From: Trifolium pratense
Lineage: Eukaryota; Streptophyta; Magnoliopsida; Fabales; Fabaceae
DNA: 64,000 bases
Assembly (NCBI RefSeq): GCF_020283565.1
Contig: NC_060060.1
Location: 35,774,001 to 35,838,000 of the forward strand
Reading direction: 5' to 3'
Of this stretch, positions 33,801 through 44,836 are shown in pieces. The notes beneath the pieces were generated by a model. The model did not search any database and was not told the DNA's origin. It saw only the letters and a list, made by a program, of their open reading frames with translations. A program made the translations under genes and the position numbers. The stretch's first letter is position 1, and each line of letters begins with the position of its first letter.

Positions 33801-34999
33801 AATTTATGAGTTGGTTTAATAAATTGTCCATCATTAATAATAATCTGAAAAATATAAATTAAACAAGGAAAATAGGACAGTTTTTTTTTTTTTTTACTGG
33901 AAAAAATAGGACAAATGTTAAGGAGTCAAATGTTGTATAATTTATTTGTCAAAAGAAAAAAATTATATAATTTGTATTATTTAATGTAAAATTTATATTT
34001 TTAAATGTTTGAACATGTATCCTAAGGGAAGTAATATGTTAACATCGATTCTTGTTTGTGACCGAACTTTGAACTCTGGATCATTTGGAGCTTCTCCTCG
34101 AAATCAAAGATAACACAAATAAAAAACAACTCATAATTTAGAACAATTTTTGTTTCTTTCAAAAACAATTTTTTTTTTTTTAGTTTTTACCACTAGTTGA
34201 ATCTGATTTGAGAATCAGTTCTGTTATCAAGTAATTTCAGTCCTCAATCGTAGTTGCGGGAATTGAACCCGGTAAAAAAAGCTTACTAGTACTATAATTT
34301 AGAATTAAATAGAGAGAGTAGTTAATAAATAATCAAGCACCTATTACAAGAAATGGATTGAAATATTAAAAAAAGACATGTTAGAATTTCCATAAGAAGA
34401 AATACTCAGCATCCATTAAACAATGTCGTATTAGTGATGAGTCTTCTCTTCTCACACGATCCTACAACTGCTTTATTTTTTTGTTGCCTTTGGCTGATAC
34501 ATTAATCAATCAATTCAGAAATTCTCAATCACCACAAAACGACAAACCAAAAGTAGCACGCGTGTCTACTTTCTCAGATTCCACTCTCTCCCTTCTAACA
34601 GTACTGCCACGTGGTCTTTTGTCCTTGCAGGGTGTGAGTGACTGCGTCCAAACCAACGGCAGCGGTGGGGTCCACCCCAGAAACCCTAAAACGGCGTCGT
34701 CTTCAAACGAAAGCCTCACAATGACAGAACATCAGGTTGCAAAGCTAATGGAAGAAGACATGGGATCAGCCATGCAATATTTGCAAGGCAAAGGTCTATG
34801 CCTTATGCCTATTTCTCTTGCAACTGCAATATCCACCGCCACGTGTCACACTAGGAACCCTTTGATCAATGCTGCTAATAACAATGTTAACAACGGTAAT
34901 GGGAACCATGTTGTTGCATCTAACGGTGATGGGCCATCCTCTCCTGGAATGTCCGTTAATAGCATTGTCAAAGATGCTAACTCTGCTTCAAAATCGTAG
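30816..34999 (+). CDS. bHLH transcription factor of the LRL (bHLH66/69/82) group, seven exons
   Basis: Exons 30816-31238, 31341-31436, 31710-31841, 32163-32228, 32512-32577, 33158-33226, 34631-34999 give 406 aa. The bHLH domain (about 200-265) reads [20 protein letters not shown], then [38 protein letters not shown] and [11 protein letters not shown]. The DNA-contact residues His212, Glu216 and Arg220 are present. The block and its continuation [14 protein letters not shown] are characteristic of the LjRHL1-like/AtLRL factors, which act downstream of RSL factors in root-hair growth. Introns fall inside the bHLH, as in this subfamily. The N-terminus is Ser/Asn-rich and acidic; the C-terminus carries the conserved [20 protein letters not shown] then [15 protein letters not shown] second in-frame ATG at 30837 is an alternative start. 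Confidence 0.93.
31483..31655. mobile_element. MITE related to the 12.8-kb element, in bHLH intron 2
   Basis: The ends (GTAAAATAGTTTTACACCGA and the inverse GTGTAAAATTGTTTTACAC) and the distal GATATGCACGGTCAGTG match the family of the 12762-12945 element. The target duplication is not clean, so boundaries are approximate. Confidence 0.6.
34169..34300 (-). mobile_element. SINE copy in bHLH intron 6 (reverse orientation)
   Basis: It starts with a T run (poly(A) on the minus strand), then TTTTTACCACTAGTTGAATC and a B-box complement (GGGAATTGAACCC). It is a diverged copy of the tRNA-derived SINE family at 7.4 and 61.0 kb. Confidence 0.65.
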
Positions 35000-37900
35000 A
35001 CGCTGTTTGGTTGACTTTTGTTAGTCTCAAAGACAAAACAAAAGAGCATCTAAGATGTGTGCTGAGCTTGAAAACAAAAATGACGGGAATTTCTCAAGTT
35101 TAGGAAAATAATGCGTTACACGTCTTATTTACCTAGACTTTAGGAGATGCTAATTTTCGTATTAATTAATTTCAATATATTATTGATCAAAACCTTATCA
35201 ATTTTCTAGAGTTTTTTGTTTTGTAATTTTCTTTAGTCTGTGGCCATGATTTAGAATATTATGTTATACTGTTCCTTTGCATTAAACATGTTTACAATTG
35301 TATTTAATTTCTATATAAAAAAAAAAAATCAATTGTGATTTAGATCAACCAAAATTTCTTCCAAAATGTTCTGTTACCCCTAAAATTTGCACTTTGTTTG
35401 TGAATTGAAATCAAGAATAGTTTATTTTGTAAAAATAAAATAAAAAATAGTTTATAAACGTCCATTTTAATATCTTTTACGAAGGGCAAAAACGTTTACA
35501 CAAGAGGCAAGAGTTTTTAGAATATATTGTGACAAACTTGAGATCAAAACATTTTGCAAATTTAATGTACAAAATAGACTAAGAACAATAATAAATTAAT
35601 TTAAGTGATAAGAATTTTGGGCCTATATAAGTTAACAAAGGTGGGAACATCGTACATATATTTTTGCTTTTTGAATAAACAAAAAAGACTAAAGATCTAG
35701 TAACAAATAATGTGAGAAACTCACTGTTCATTTTATTTTGGTCTTTGTCATTTTTATCGTGAAAAAGACTTTCTTTATGTTTGTTGTAGAGACTTAAAGT
35801 GTTGAAATAAGATCAATAAATCCATATCAAGTGATAATTTTTTCCTTTTCTTATTTGCTTGGAGCAGTTGAAGATACATTATTGGAGTATAGTTAAATAT
35901 ACAAATATATTTATTTATTCAAATAAAATAAATTTTTGAAATAGTCAAAGTTGCTCCATTGTTTGGGGGGTTGTTCATCAAATTATGAGAACTGAGTTTA
36001 AGCCACACATGATGGCTTAGGTTGATAGACCTTACATTACATCCCTTAATTAACCTCGATTGGCTGCTTAATATTGTGATACACCTACAAATCTCATATT
36101 GCCATATAGAATTATGGCCAGAGATAATCACACTATTTAGGAGAAGTGTAATAAGGGATAATAGAAGCAAAAACAGTGTTTATTTAATCTTATCGAATAT
36201 ATATAGCTTTATTCAGTGATTATTTATTTTTATATTTATTTTTTTTATATGTAATATTCAGTGATTAGAGTCCACAAGTAATACAATGTTCTGTTTGTTG
36301 ATACACTTACTTAAGTTAGGGATTTGACAACGAAAAACCAATAACCAATAGATGCAAAGTAAACAAGTACTTAACCACCACGATAGTGGGGAGCAACTAA
36401 AGAATCGGGTCGTGCGGATTAAGGGGATGATTATTTAATTTATCCGGGAAATCAAAGCCCACGTTTTTTATTAGTTTGGATGATTATTCTTAACTAATCA
36501 GTGATTAAGAATTTGTGGATCCCACGTTGCACGGTTTCATCATGGTGATATATCATATCATCCTTCTTGATCTCCCAGACTCCCACGATCTCCCATGCCA
36601 AAATTTGGAACAGCAAACTCACGACAAAAATATTTATTTTGATTTATTCAAATTTAATAATGTGATTTTACATTTATTAACATCAATACAGTAATAAATA
36701 GTACACATTTTTCTTTATTTTAAAAATAATTATATTTCTGCTGTTGTAAGAATAATAAGAGAAATAAAAATGAAAATTAAGGAACCAAACGGGTAAAAAA
36801 ATCATTCTACTACAATCCTGATCAAGAAATAAAAGTAAAGAAGGGTGAGCCATGAAAGTTTATCAAATCAAGCTTGTCACCATAACCATATTTGCAAGTG
36901 ATCAAAACATAGATTAACTTTTTGATAAATATATTTGATCTCACAATTTTAATATGGTCATCTATGACCAATAAAACTTTTTGAAGCAAATGGAGATTAT
37001 GAACATTCTGAGTTATAATCATATCAACCACAATGAAAGGCTCCAACACAACAAATAATGGGAGAAACCCATTCTACTGGACATTCTTAAATCATAGACA
37101 AGGTCCCCAAAGTTGTGTCGTAATTGAAGTAGAACTCCCTTATGAGAATACCACTCCACCTCCACAAATGCTTATTGTGAATGATGTAAGATGCAGGATG
37201 ACGAAAGAGATGACGATGAATTGAGTACAAATATCTCTAAAAATTGCTTAAGAAATGTTTAGTAGCAAGATGTTTTCTATCATGTCATGATACCAAAAAG
37301 AGTAGATCAATACCAACTTATTAGTCAGGTAACGTATGAATAAAGGTGCTCCAATTTTCATTATCTATAGTAATAGAAGACACATTAGTTCAACGTCTTG
37401 AATATGGTTCTTGAAAAGGGGGAAGAGATGCAATTGCTTTTACTATGAACGGTGTGTTGATCTTAATGATTATATTTTGAAGTTATTATATAGCTTATGT
37501 ATCTCCCTTTGGGTAGGAGTTTGAGGGATTCACCTTGTATTTCTATTCTTAGTAGATGATTCAAAAAATATATTCAACTACCATTAAGTAGGTGTTTAAA
37601 AAAAAAGTGGAATTTTAGAAAGAGACAAGTTCAAGCAATATGGAGAGGTTCGTTTAACGAATTAGGAATAACACCTACAAGGTTATAACATAACGCATGA
37701 TTGGGGTTGGGAGATCACAGCCCCACCCAACACTTGGTGGAAGGACTAAGAAGGGAATCTATGGAAGATATGATGTAATTTCTCCCTTCTGTAGGACATA
37801 AATTCTGCTACATGAGAAGTTTCTTTCCCTTTTTGCTTTCTGTCAAAATTGTAGATCACTAATCCTTCATACACTGGGAGTGATTCTTTCATTATATATA

Positions 37901-39361
37901 TAACACACGGATACATCTTTATCCACAATTGAGTCCAACTTATCACAAATCATGGATGCTATTTGATGATCAATGAAACTTGAGCAGGATTCCTACCATT
38001 CTCAATTACTAAGATACATAAAACGGAGATCCTTGTTGTCACCGCTAAAACTATTTACACATATGCAATTAATACGCCTAAATACAAACCGTCTCTCCAC
38101 TCTCACTTAAAAGAAGAATGAATTCCGGCAACAATTGGCTCTAAGGCATGAATACATGCCTCTCTTTTTGTCTAGTTTTCCATCACACTGATCGAGCCGA
38201 GTAGATTCGTTTAAAGGAAAAGCTCTCTTAACATCTGTTTTGTTCATTCACGACTTAAAACCAAGTATCTCACCTCTTTGACCAAGAAATGTATCAGTCT
38301 ATCATTTGAATATAAGTGTTACATGCATATATGTTACCAATATGCATGGTTGCCTAAAGTTCTTATAAGCAGACCAACCTTCAAAATATCATTTTTGGAT
38401 GTCTAAACTCGTCCATATATCTCAGCAATCAAACAAGCAAGTTGATAATGACAGAAAACAGAGGTGCTACTTCAATGGTAGAACCATAGAATACTAGAAT
38501 TGATAGTTGGTAAACTGCCATTTCATCTATTTTAGCTACATTTCTACCGAGTATTCTATCAGTCCAACAGTTTGCATGACAAAGAAAGATTGCATCAATC
38601 ATCACGGATAAGTTATTTGTGAACTGAAGGTCTAATAAAGAAAAAAGGTGCGGCAAACACCTTATTTTCAAAACAATGAACTATCTCACAAGAAAAGTGG
38701 AGCCATAATCAAACAGAATCTTTATGTTTTACTAACCATGAGAAGGATGAGAAATATTAACCATAAGGCTCATCAAAATAGTCATTTCTACATCTACACA
38801 GTAAGCAATTATGAATATCAAGCGAACGCACAAATTTGAACCAAAATCCAAATAATAGCACAACCTCGACCTCAAACAAAGTAATATTAGATTTCCAGCA
38901 ATCATGGAATTTTTAATTTCTGCCAAGATTGGAATTATTTGTGATCCAAGATGTAATCTCTTCATATAATCTTTCATATCAGAATCTCTTTATGATTATC
39001 TTTCTTCCCTTCCTCAAACAATATGGTTTAATCATTTTGCCATACATGACCCTTAGTGAATGCAAGAAGTAACTCTGAGTCATGTTTCTAAAGTGTTTAA
39101 ACCCGGTATGTGGTGTTTCCATTATTTTCTCATGACTAATGCAGAGATATACCTAATGTTTAATAGCCTCAAGACTTCATAACATAAGCACGCAAATGAA
39201 ACAAAGGAAGCTATAAAAGTAGCGAGGCAATAAATACAAGTTATCAGGTCCAATAAACTAATCATTGTAAAGCTAACAACACCGAGACAGTAAATCCCTG
39301 TTCAAGATTTATGCTGCAAGCAAAGCGTAAAAGCCATTCTAGAGCTTCTGTTTGCAAATGA
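35000..39361. other. Gene-poor stretch after the bHLH gene
   Basis: The first 200 bases are the bHLH 3'UTR. Beyond that the DNA is AT-rich. Between 36.8 and 39.3 kb it is more balanced and includes minus-strand frames of 66-81 codons (37746-37946, 38429-38671, 38732-38977) that I cannot assign. They share no splice logic and may be remnants of an old gene or element. Confidence 0.3.
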
Positions 39362-39464
39362 TTAACACAAGTACTCCACTTCCAAGTTCCACCCAAACAA
39401 AGACGCAAAGTGATGTTCATCTTCGACAGGGGCCAAGCCGAGATGATCTTTAACTTTTACACCC
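39362..39464 (-). pseudogene. Orphan terminal coding exon, unrecognised
   Basis: On the minus strand a CATGTTGGCAG acceptor is followed by a phase-1 frame reading GVKVKDHLGLAPVEDEHHF, then ASLFGWNLEVEYLC and a stop. What follows looks like a 3'UTR. It has the compositional look of a real last exon. No upstream exon can be found: the young copia element begins only 92 bp upstream, and the next gene in that direction, COA6, has its own stop. Either its upstream exons lie elsewhere or this is a fragment. I do not recognise the protein. Confidence 0.4.
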
Positions 39465-39556
39465 CTGCCAACATGAATAAACTTGACCTAATGATGGTAT
39501 ACTTTACTCATGCGAACACTCAGCACTATAAATTGAATCTCCTAAATATAACTTTT

Positions 39557-39793
39557 TGTTGTGCACAAATAGTAACAGAAGGTAATAATAACGAAATTGC
39601 AAACAAATAAGAACACAAGAAGTTTGATAACGGAGTTCCCCTTAGGTACGTCTCCGGCTGCAGAATTCGCTACAGCTCGTTTCTATTAGATGAAAGAATC
39701 AAATTAGGGTTTCAGTGTTACAATTCGCTCCGCTAGCTCAGCTCCGGGCCGCCCCCAGCCTCTTCCTGATGCATATATGAACCATACTCAACA
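39557..39793 (-). repeat. 3' LTR of the copia element
   Basis: 237 bp. The full-length form of the LTR. It contains the 26-bp segment (39717-39742 region) missing from the other LTR. Confidence 0.95.
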
Positions 39794-39879
39794 ATCTCCA
39801 CCTTGGTGAATATCAAACCCATATGAAGAACCTCTGTATGACATCCGCATCCTTAGCGCTAGGGGGGGTCGTTTCCTTC

Positions 39880-42800
39880 TTAACACTGAGAAACATGTAA
39901 CAAGTCCAAGCAATGCTTGAACTTGTCACTGGTGACTGGCTTGGTCAACATGTCAGCTGCATTCTCTGAAGTATGAACCTTCTCAAGTAATATCTGTCCA
40001 GTTGTAAGTAGCTCTCTGATCTTGTGAAACCTCACATCAATATGCTTAGTTCTGGCATGATACACTTGATTCTTGGCCAAGTAAATGGCACTCTGACTAT
40101 CACAATGCAGTTGAACTCCACCTTGCTCAACACCCAATTCCTTCACTAATCCTGTAAGCCATAAGGCCTCTTTGGCAGCTTCAGCTACTGCCATGTACTC
40201 TGCTTCAGTTGTTGACATAGCCACTATAGATTGAACTGACGATTTCCAACAAATAGGTCCTCCTGCAAGAGTAAACACATAACCTGTAGTAGACCTCCTG
40301 TCATCCATATCACCGGCGTAGTCTGAATCAACATATCCTACAACTGAAGGATTACCCTTTTCACTGCTAAACATGATACCATGACCTGTTGTACCTTTCA
40401 AGTACCTGAAAATCCATTTGACTGCTTCCCAATGATGCTTTCCTGGCTTAGACATAAACTTGCAAACTTGACTTACAGCTTGTGCCAAATCTGGCCTTGT
40501 ACAGACCATAGCATACATTAAACAACCAACAGCACTGGCATAAGGAACCTTTGACATATACTCAATTTCTGAATCTGACTTCGGACACTGATCCAATGTA
40601 AGTTTAAAGTGATTCGCCAATGGAGTGCTCACAGCTTTCGAATTACTCATGTCAAACCTGTTTAGTACCTTTTCAACATAGCTTTTCTGAGAGAGCCACA
40701 ATTTTCTAGCTCCCTTGTCCCTGTGAATTTCCATCCCAAGAATCCTCTTAGCAGCACCTAAGTCTTTCATGTCAAATTCTTTACCCAACAAAATTTTCAG
40801 TTCATTTACATCATGTAAATGGTTAGCAGCAATTAACATATCATCAACATAAAGTAACAGAAAAATAAAAGAGCCATCATCAAGGCTCCTGACATAGACA
40901 CAACAGTCATACTCACACCGCTTGTAGCCAATCTGAAGCATGTAGGAATCAAACCGCTTGTACCACTGCCTGGGAGATTGCTTTAGACCATATAGAGACC
41001 TCTTCAATTTACAAACTAGTCGGCCTTTTCCAGTGTCACTGAAACCCTCTGGCTGCTCCATGTAAATTTGCTCATCTAGATTACCATGAAGGAATGCTGT
41101 CTTCACATCCATCTGTTCTAAATGCATGTCTCGGCTGGCTACCAAGGCTAACACTGCCCTGATAGAAGTATGTCTAACGACCGGAGAGAAAATCTCATCA
41201 TAATCAATCCCTTTCTGCTGTGAGTACCCCTTTGCTACAAGACGAGCCTTGAACTTTTCCCCTTCTTTTTCTGTTACTGCTGGTTTTCTCTTGTACACCC
41301 ACTTGCAACCGATAGCCCTCTTGCCCTTAGGAAGCTGAACAAGCTCCCATGTCTGATTTTTCTGTAACGACTCCATTTCTTCCATCATAGCACCCATCCA
41401 CCTTTCTTTCTCCTGACTGGCCATAGCCTCTCGAAATGTGGAAGGATCTCCAGAACTAGTAAGAAGTGCATATGCTGCCAAGTCTTCGTACCCATATCTT
41501 TCTGGTGGCTTAACGGAGCGTCGTTCTCTATCACGGACAAGCTGATAATCATTTTCTCCAGCTAAATCTTCAGTTGCTCCACCTAAAACTTCAGTGTCAT
41601 TATTAGTTGTTGTAGTTTCAGGTGGTTGTTGATGTACCTGTGATATGGTATTGGTTGGTGTCGGCTCAATTTCTACCTGAATGGCTTCTTTGTTAGGATT
41701 TCCTCCTGCTGATTCTGTCACTTCTGGTTGTTTCAACATAAATTGCTCATCAAAAACAACATCTCGACTCAGAACCATCTTCTTTGAAACCGGATCCCAT
41801 AACTTAAACCCCTTCACCCCTTTAGAGTAACCGACGAAGACACATTTCTTCGACTTTGGATCAAGTTTGGATCGATCTTCACTGGATATATGCACAAAAG
41901 CTGGACACCCAAAAATCCTTAAATTGTTAAGATCAATGGGTTTACCTGTCCATACCTCCTCTGCGACTTTCCCCTCCAAAGAAGCCCGTGGTGACCTGTT
42001 AATAAGATAGCACGCCATGTTAATTGCCTCTGCCCAGAAACCTTTTGAGAGTCCTGCATTCAACCGTAGACATCTTGCCCTTTCAGTTAAAGACCTGTTC
42101 ATCCTTTCTGCAACACCATTCTGCTGCGGTGTCTTGCGAACTGAAAAATGCCTCTGAATACCATGTTGCTCACAAAATTTCTGAAACTGTGAATCGGTGT
42201 ACTCTGTCCCATTATCTGACCGTAGATACTTGATTTTTCTGCCTGTCTGATTCTCTACCTCAGCCTTCCACAATTTGAACTTTGAAAAGACTTCAGATTT
42301 GTGCTTCATGAAATAAACCCAAAGCTTGCGAGAAAAATCATCGGTAAAAGTGACAAAGTACCTTGACCCTCCCATGGATGCTTCTCTAGTTGGTCCCCAC
42401 ACGTCAGAATGTACATAATCAAGAATACCTTCTGTTTTGTGTTTCCCAGGTTTGAACCGAACACGACACTGTTTCCCAAGAACACAATATTTGCATAAAT
42501 CCATTTTGCAGCTACGAACACCCTTCAACAGACTCCTCTTATGAAGTTCTATCATCCCACGTTCACTGAGATGGCCCAAACGCAGATGCCAGAGTTTTGT
42601 TGCATCATTATCAGACTCAACCGACGCAACATCACCTACAACAGTATGCCCCAACAGCTTGTAGATGTTACCTGCAGTCCTCTTTGCTCTCATCACTGTC
42701 AATGCACCCTTGCTAACCTTCAAGATATCCCTATCTCCATCAGACCTGTATGAGTAACCGTGTGCCTGTAGAGTACCTAAGGAGATCAAGTTCTTTCTCA

Positions 42801-43833
42801 ATTCTGGAATATATCGAACATCATTTAGTGTCCGCACACCACCATCATCCATAGCAATTTTAATCTGCCCTATTCCAGTGATAGCACAAGCTTTATCATC
42901 ACCCAAATAAACAAAACCAAAACTGCCTGACCTGAATGTAGTGAACCACTCCCGATTCGGCGTCATATGATAGGAGCAACCAGAATCAAGAATCCACGCA
43001 TCTGTGCACTTGCTAGATGAAACACAAAGTAAGTCTCCCTCACTGCCAGAGTCATCAGTTTGAACTATATTGGCTGAAGTTGATGCCCCTTGCTTTCTGT
43101 TTGGACAATCCCTCTTCCAATGGCCAATCTGTTTGCAACCGTAGCACTCTGCTGTTTTCCTGTTCTTAGATTTATTCCTCTTCTTTGCAGGACCTGTGTT
43201 ACCCTTGTTCCGTCCACGATCTGAACCGCCCTTTACATACAAACCGTCGCCATGACTACCGCCCTCTGTGTTATGCCTCCTTTGATTATGAGACAACAGT
43301 GCAGAACTAATCGAAGCGAGAGTAATAGACTCTTTACCGTAAGTAAGGGTAGTCACCAAGTGGTCGTATGACTCTGGTAACGAGCACAACAATATGATTG
43401 CCTTGTCTTCATCGTCCATCTGAACCCCAAGCCTCGTCAGATCGGTGAGAATGTTTTGGAAGACGTTGACGTGTTGTTGCAAATTTGATCCTTCCTCCAT
43501 CTTGAGACTGTACAACCGTTTTTTCGCGTACAACTTGTTCATAAGCGATTTCTCCATGTACTGACTCTCCAATTTATCCCAAACTTCCTTCGGAGTTGTT
43601 AGATCAAGGATATGATGCATGACCTCGTCTGAAACGCACAAGCGTATCAAACCCGCAGCCTTCTCCTTCATCTCTGTCCAGTCGGTGTCGTCCATGTCTG
43701 CCGGCTTCGTCTCGCGCAACGCCTTCTGTAGACTCTGTTGCGCCAACAGATCCTTAACCCTTCTCTGCCATAATCCGAAATTGCCCGTCCCGTCGAACCT
43801 TGCCACTTCGAATTTCGCAGGATTAAGCGTCAT
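39880..43833 (-). CDS. Copia gag-pol polyprotein, uninterrupted
   Basis: A single frame of 1,317 aa from the ATG at 43833. The frame stays open upstream into the 5' LTR to an ATG at 43908, but the start MTLNPAKFEVARFDGTGNFG matches the family. Order, in approximate residues: gag; zinc knuckle CYGCKQIGHWKRDC (230); protease WILDSGCSYH (280); integrase zinc finger HLRLGH...CKYC (415-450) and DDE core with SDVWGP, SDNGTEY and NGVAERMNR; reverse transcriptase with DVKTAFLHGNLDEQIYMEQP and YVDDML (995); RNase H with DSDYAGDMDDRRSTTGY (1170) and ADMLTKPV near the end. The domain order (integrase before reverse transcriptase) is that of Ty1/copia. It supplies all functions for element mobility. No frameshift or stop is seen. 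Confidence 0.97.
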   Translation of the reverse strand: MTLNPAKFEVARFDGTGNFGLWQRRVKDLLAQQSLQKALRETKPADMDDTDWTEMKEKAAGLIRLCVSDEVMHHILDLTTPKEVWDKLESQYMEKSLMNKLYAKKRLYSLKMEEGSNLQQHVNVFQNILTDLTRLGVQMDDEDKAIILLCSLPESYDHLVTTLTYGKESITLASISSALLSHNQRRHNTEGGSHGDGLYVKGGSDRGRNKGNTGPAKKRNKSKNRKTAECYGCKQIGHWKRDCPNRKQGASTSANIVQTDDSGSEGDLLCVSSSKCTDAWILDSGCSYHMTPNREWFTTFRSGSFGFVYLGDDKACAITGIGQIKIAMDDGGVRTLNDVRYIPELRKNLISLGTLQAHGYSYRSDGDRDILKVSKGALTVMRAKRTAGNIYKLLGHTVVGDVASVESDNDATKLWHLRLGHLSERGMIELHKRSLLKGVRSCKMDLCKYCVLGKQCRVRFKPGKHKTEGILDYVHSDVWGPTREASMGGSRYFVTFTDDFSRKLWVYFMKHKSEVFSKFKLWKAEVENQTGRKIKYLRSDNGTEYTDSQFQKFCEQHGIQRHFSVRKTPQQNGVAERMNRSLTERARCLRLNAGLSKGFWAEAINMACYLINRSPRASLEGKVAEEVWTGKPIDLNNLRIFGCPAFVHISSEDRSKLDPKSKKCVFVGYSKGVKGFKLWDPVSKKMVLSRDVVFDEQFMLKQPEVTESAGGNPNKEAIQVEIEPTPTNTISQVHQQPPETTTTNNDTEVLGGATEDLAGENDYQLVRDRERRSVKPPERYGYEDLAAYALLTSSGDPSTFREAMASQEKERWMGAMMEEMESLQKNQTWELVQLPKGKRAIGCKWVYKRKPAVTEKEGEKFKARLVAKGYSQQKGIDYDEIFSPVVRHTSIRAVLALVASRDMHLEQMDVKTAFLHGNLDEQIYMEQPEGFSDTGKGRLVCKLKRSLYGLKQSPRQWYKRFDSYMLQIGYKRCEYDCCVYVRSLDDGSFIFLLLYVDDMLIAANHLHDVNELKILLGKEFDMKDLGAAKRILGMEIHRDKGARKLWLSQKSYVEKVLNRFDMSNSKAVSTPLANHFKLTLDQCPKSDSEIEYMSKVPYASAVGCLMYAMVCTRPDLAQAVSQVCKFMSKPGKHHWEAVKWIFRYLKGTTGHGIMFSSEKGNPSVVGYVDSDYAGDMDDRRSTTGYVFTLAGGPICWKSSVQSIVAMSTTEAEYMAVAEAAKEALWLTGLVKELGVEQGGVQLHCDSQSAIYLAKNQVYHARTKHIDVRFHKIRELLTTGQILLEKVHTSENAADMLTKPVTSDKFKHCLDLLHVSQC

Positions 43834-43846
43834 CACTGATACCAAT

Positions 43847-44057
43847 TGTTGTGCACAAATAGTAACAGAAGGTAATAATAACGAAATTGCAAACAAATAA
43901 GAACACAAGAAGTTTGATAACGGAGTTCCCCTTAGGTACGTCTCCGGCTGCAGAATTCGCTACAGCTCGTTTCTATTAGATGAAAGAATCAAATTAGGGT
44001 TTCAGCTCCGGGCCGCCCCCAGCCTCTTCCTGATGCATATATGAACCATACTCAACA
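43847..44057 (-). repeat. 5' LTR of the copia element
   Basis: 211 bp. It is identical to the other LTR by eye except for a 26-bp deletion between two CAG triplets, consistent with slippage or short-repeat recombination after insertion. Confidence 0.95.
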
Positions 44058-44299
44058 CTTTTTTATCGATACTTCAATTTTTTAAAACAAAAACTAGCGA
44101 ACCCAACATCAACATTCAACACATTAATGACTAGTGACTAAAGAAATTGCTAACTAAACATATATTTGTAATAGAAATTAGAAATCCTTATCACAAAAAT
44201 GAACATATTGTAACACAAAAGAATCATGTATAAGCTACTATTGAATCTAAATTACTCATTATCATCAACTACTACTACTACTATTGCTAGATGAATGGT

Positions 44300-44836
44300 T
44301 CATGAAAATGAAGGGGTGGATTTGAAAGCATGTGGAAGCGACAACGGACCTCTTCTGGAGCCTATATCATCCAAAAGTCTCTGCTGAGCCTTTTTGTTCT
44401 GGCAATGCTGTCTATCAAAATGTTTCACCTGCCGCATGATAAAATTAAAATACCCAATTAAGAAAAGCATCAATTTTTACCAACAAAAGGTCAAAACAAA
44501 GAAAAGGATGAAAAGGGATTAGGTTACCCAAGAAGATCGACATTGATTGACGAATTGATCCCTTGATTTTTTGCATTCTTTAGGATAAAGCAAACCCACT
44601 GATGCAATCTCTGTTGGTTTTTTGTCACATTCCTTTTCGAGGCATGAATAGAAAGCATCACGAGCCTAGTTCAAAAAAAAAAAAAAACCCAATCAAAATC
44701 AATATAACAGAAGAAGAAATGATAGAAATTCGATTGAAGAAAATACCTTGTAGCAAGAATCTCTGGCTTTGGCGAGGACATCGGAGTGGATTTTGTCGTC
44801 GTTTTGTGCTACAGCTGCATAAGCTTCCACCGCCAT
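44300..44836 (-). CDS. COA6: Cytochrome c oxidase assembly factor 6 homologue (twin-CX9C family)
   Basis: Exons on the minus strand 44836-44747, 44665-44528, 44428-44300 give 118 aa. The CHCH fold is clear: Cys28-X9-Cys38 (CYKARDAFYSC) and Cys61-X10-Cys72 (CKKSRDQFVNQC), followed by WVKHFDRQHCQNKKAQQRLL. The CX9C plus CX10C pattern is diagnostic of COA6, an intermembrane-space protein imported by the Mia40 route that helps deliver copper to Cox2. The tail (SRRGPLSLPHAF) is plant-specific. It differs from the shorter animal and fungal proteins by an insert between the two Cys pairs (KECDKKPTEIASVGLLYPKE). The young copia element sits about 240 bp downstream of the stop and may affect 3' processing. 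Confidence 0.92.

Larger units (their letters stand above)
39557..44057 (-). mobile_element. Full-length Ty1/copia LTR retrotransposon, 4,501 bp
   Basis: The LTRs at 39557-39793 (237 bp) and 43847-44057 (211 bp) begin and end TGTTG...CAACA. I see no substitution between them; the second lacks one 26-bp segment. The 5-bp target duplication CTTTT is perfect (39552-39556 and 44058-44062). On the minus strand a tRNA-Met-type primer site (TGGTATCAGTG) lies 2-3 nt inside the 5' LTR at 43847, and a polypurine tract (AAGGTGGAGAT) abuts the 3' LTR at 39794. With one open frame and near-identical LTRs, this is a very recent insertion that may still be mobile. Confidence 0.97.

Noticed and set aside
36822..38977. 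Several minus-strand frames of 66-81 codons that could be an old gene
   Set aside because: No shared frame, no motifs and no consistent splice sites. I could not name a family.
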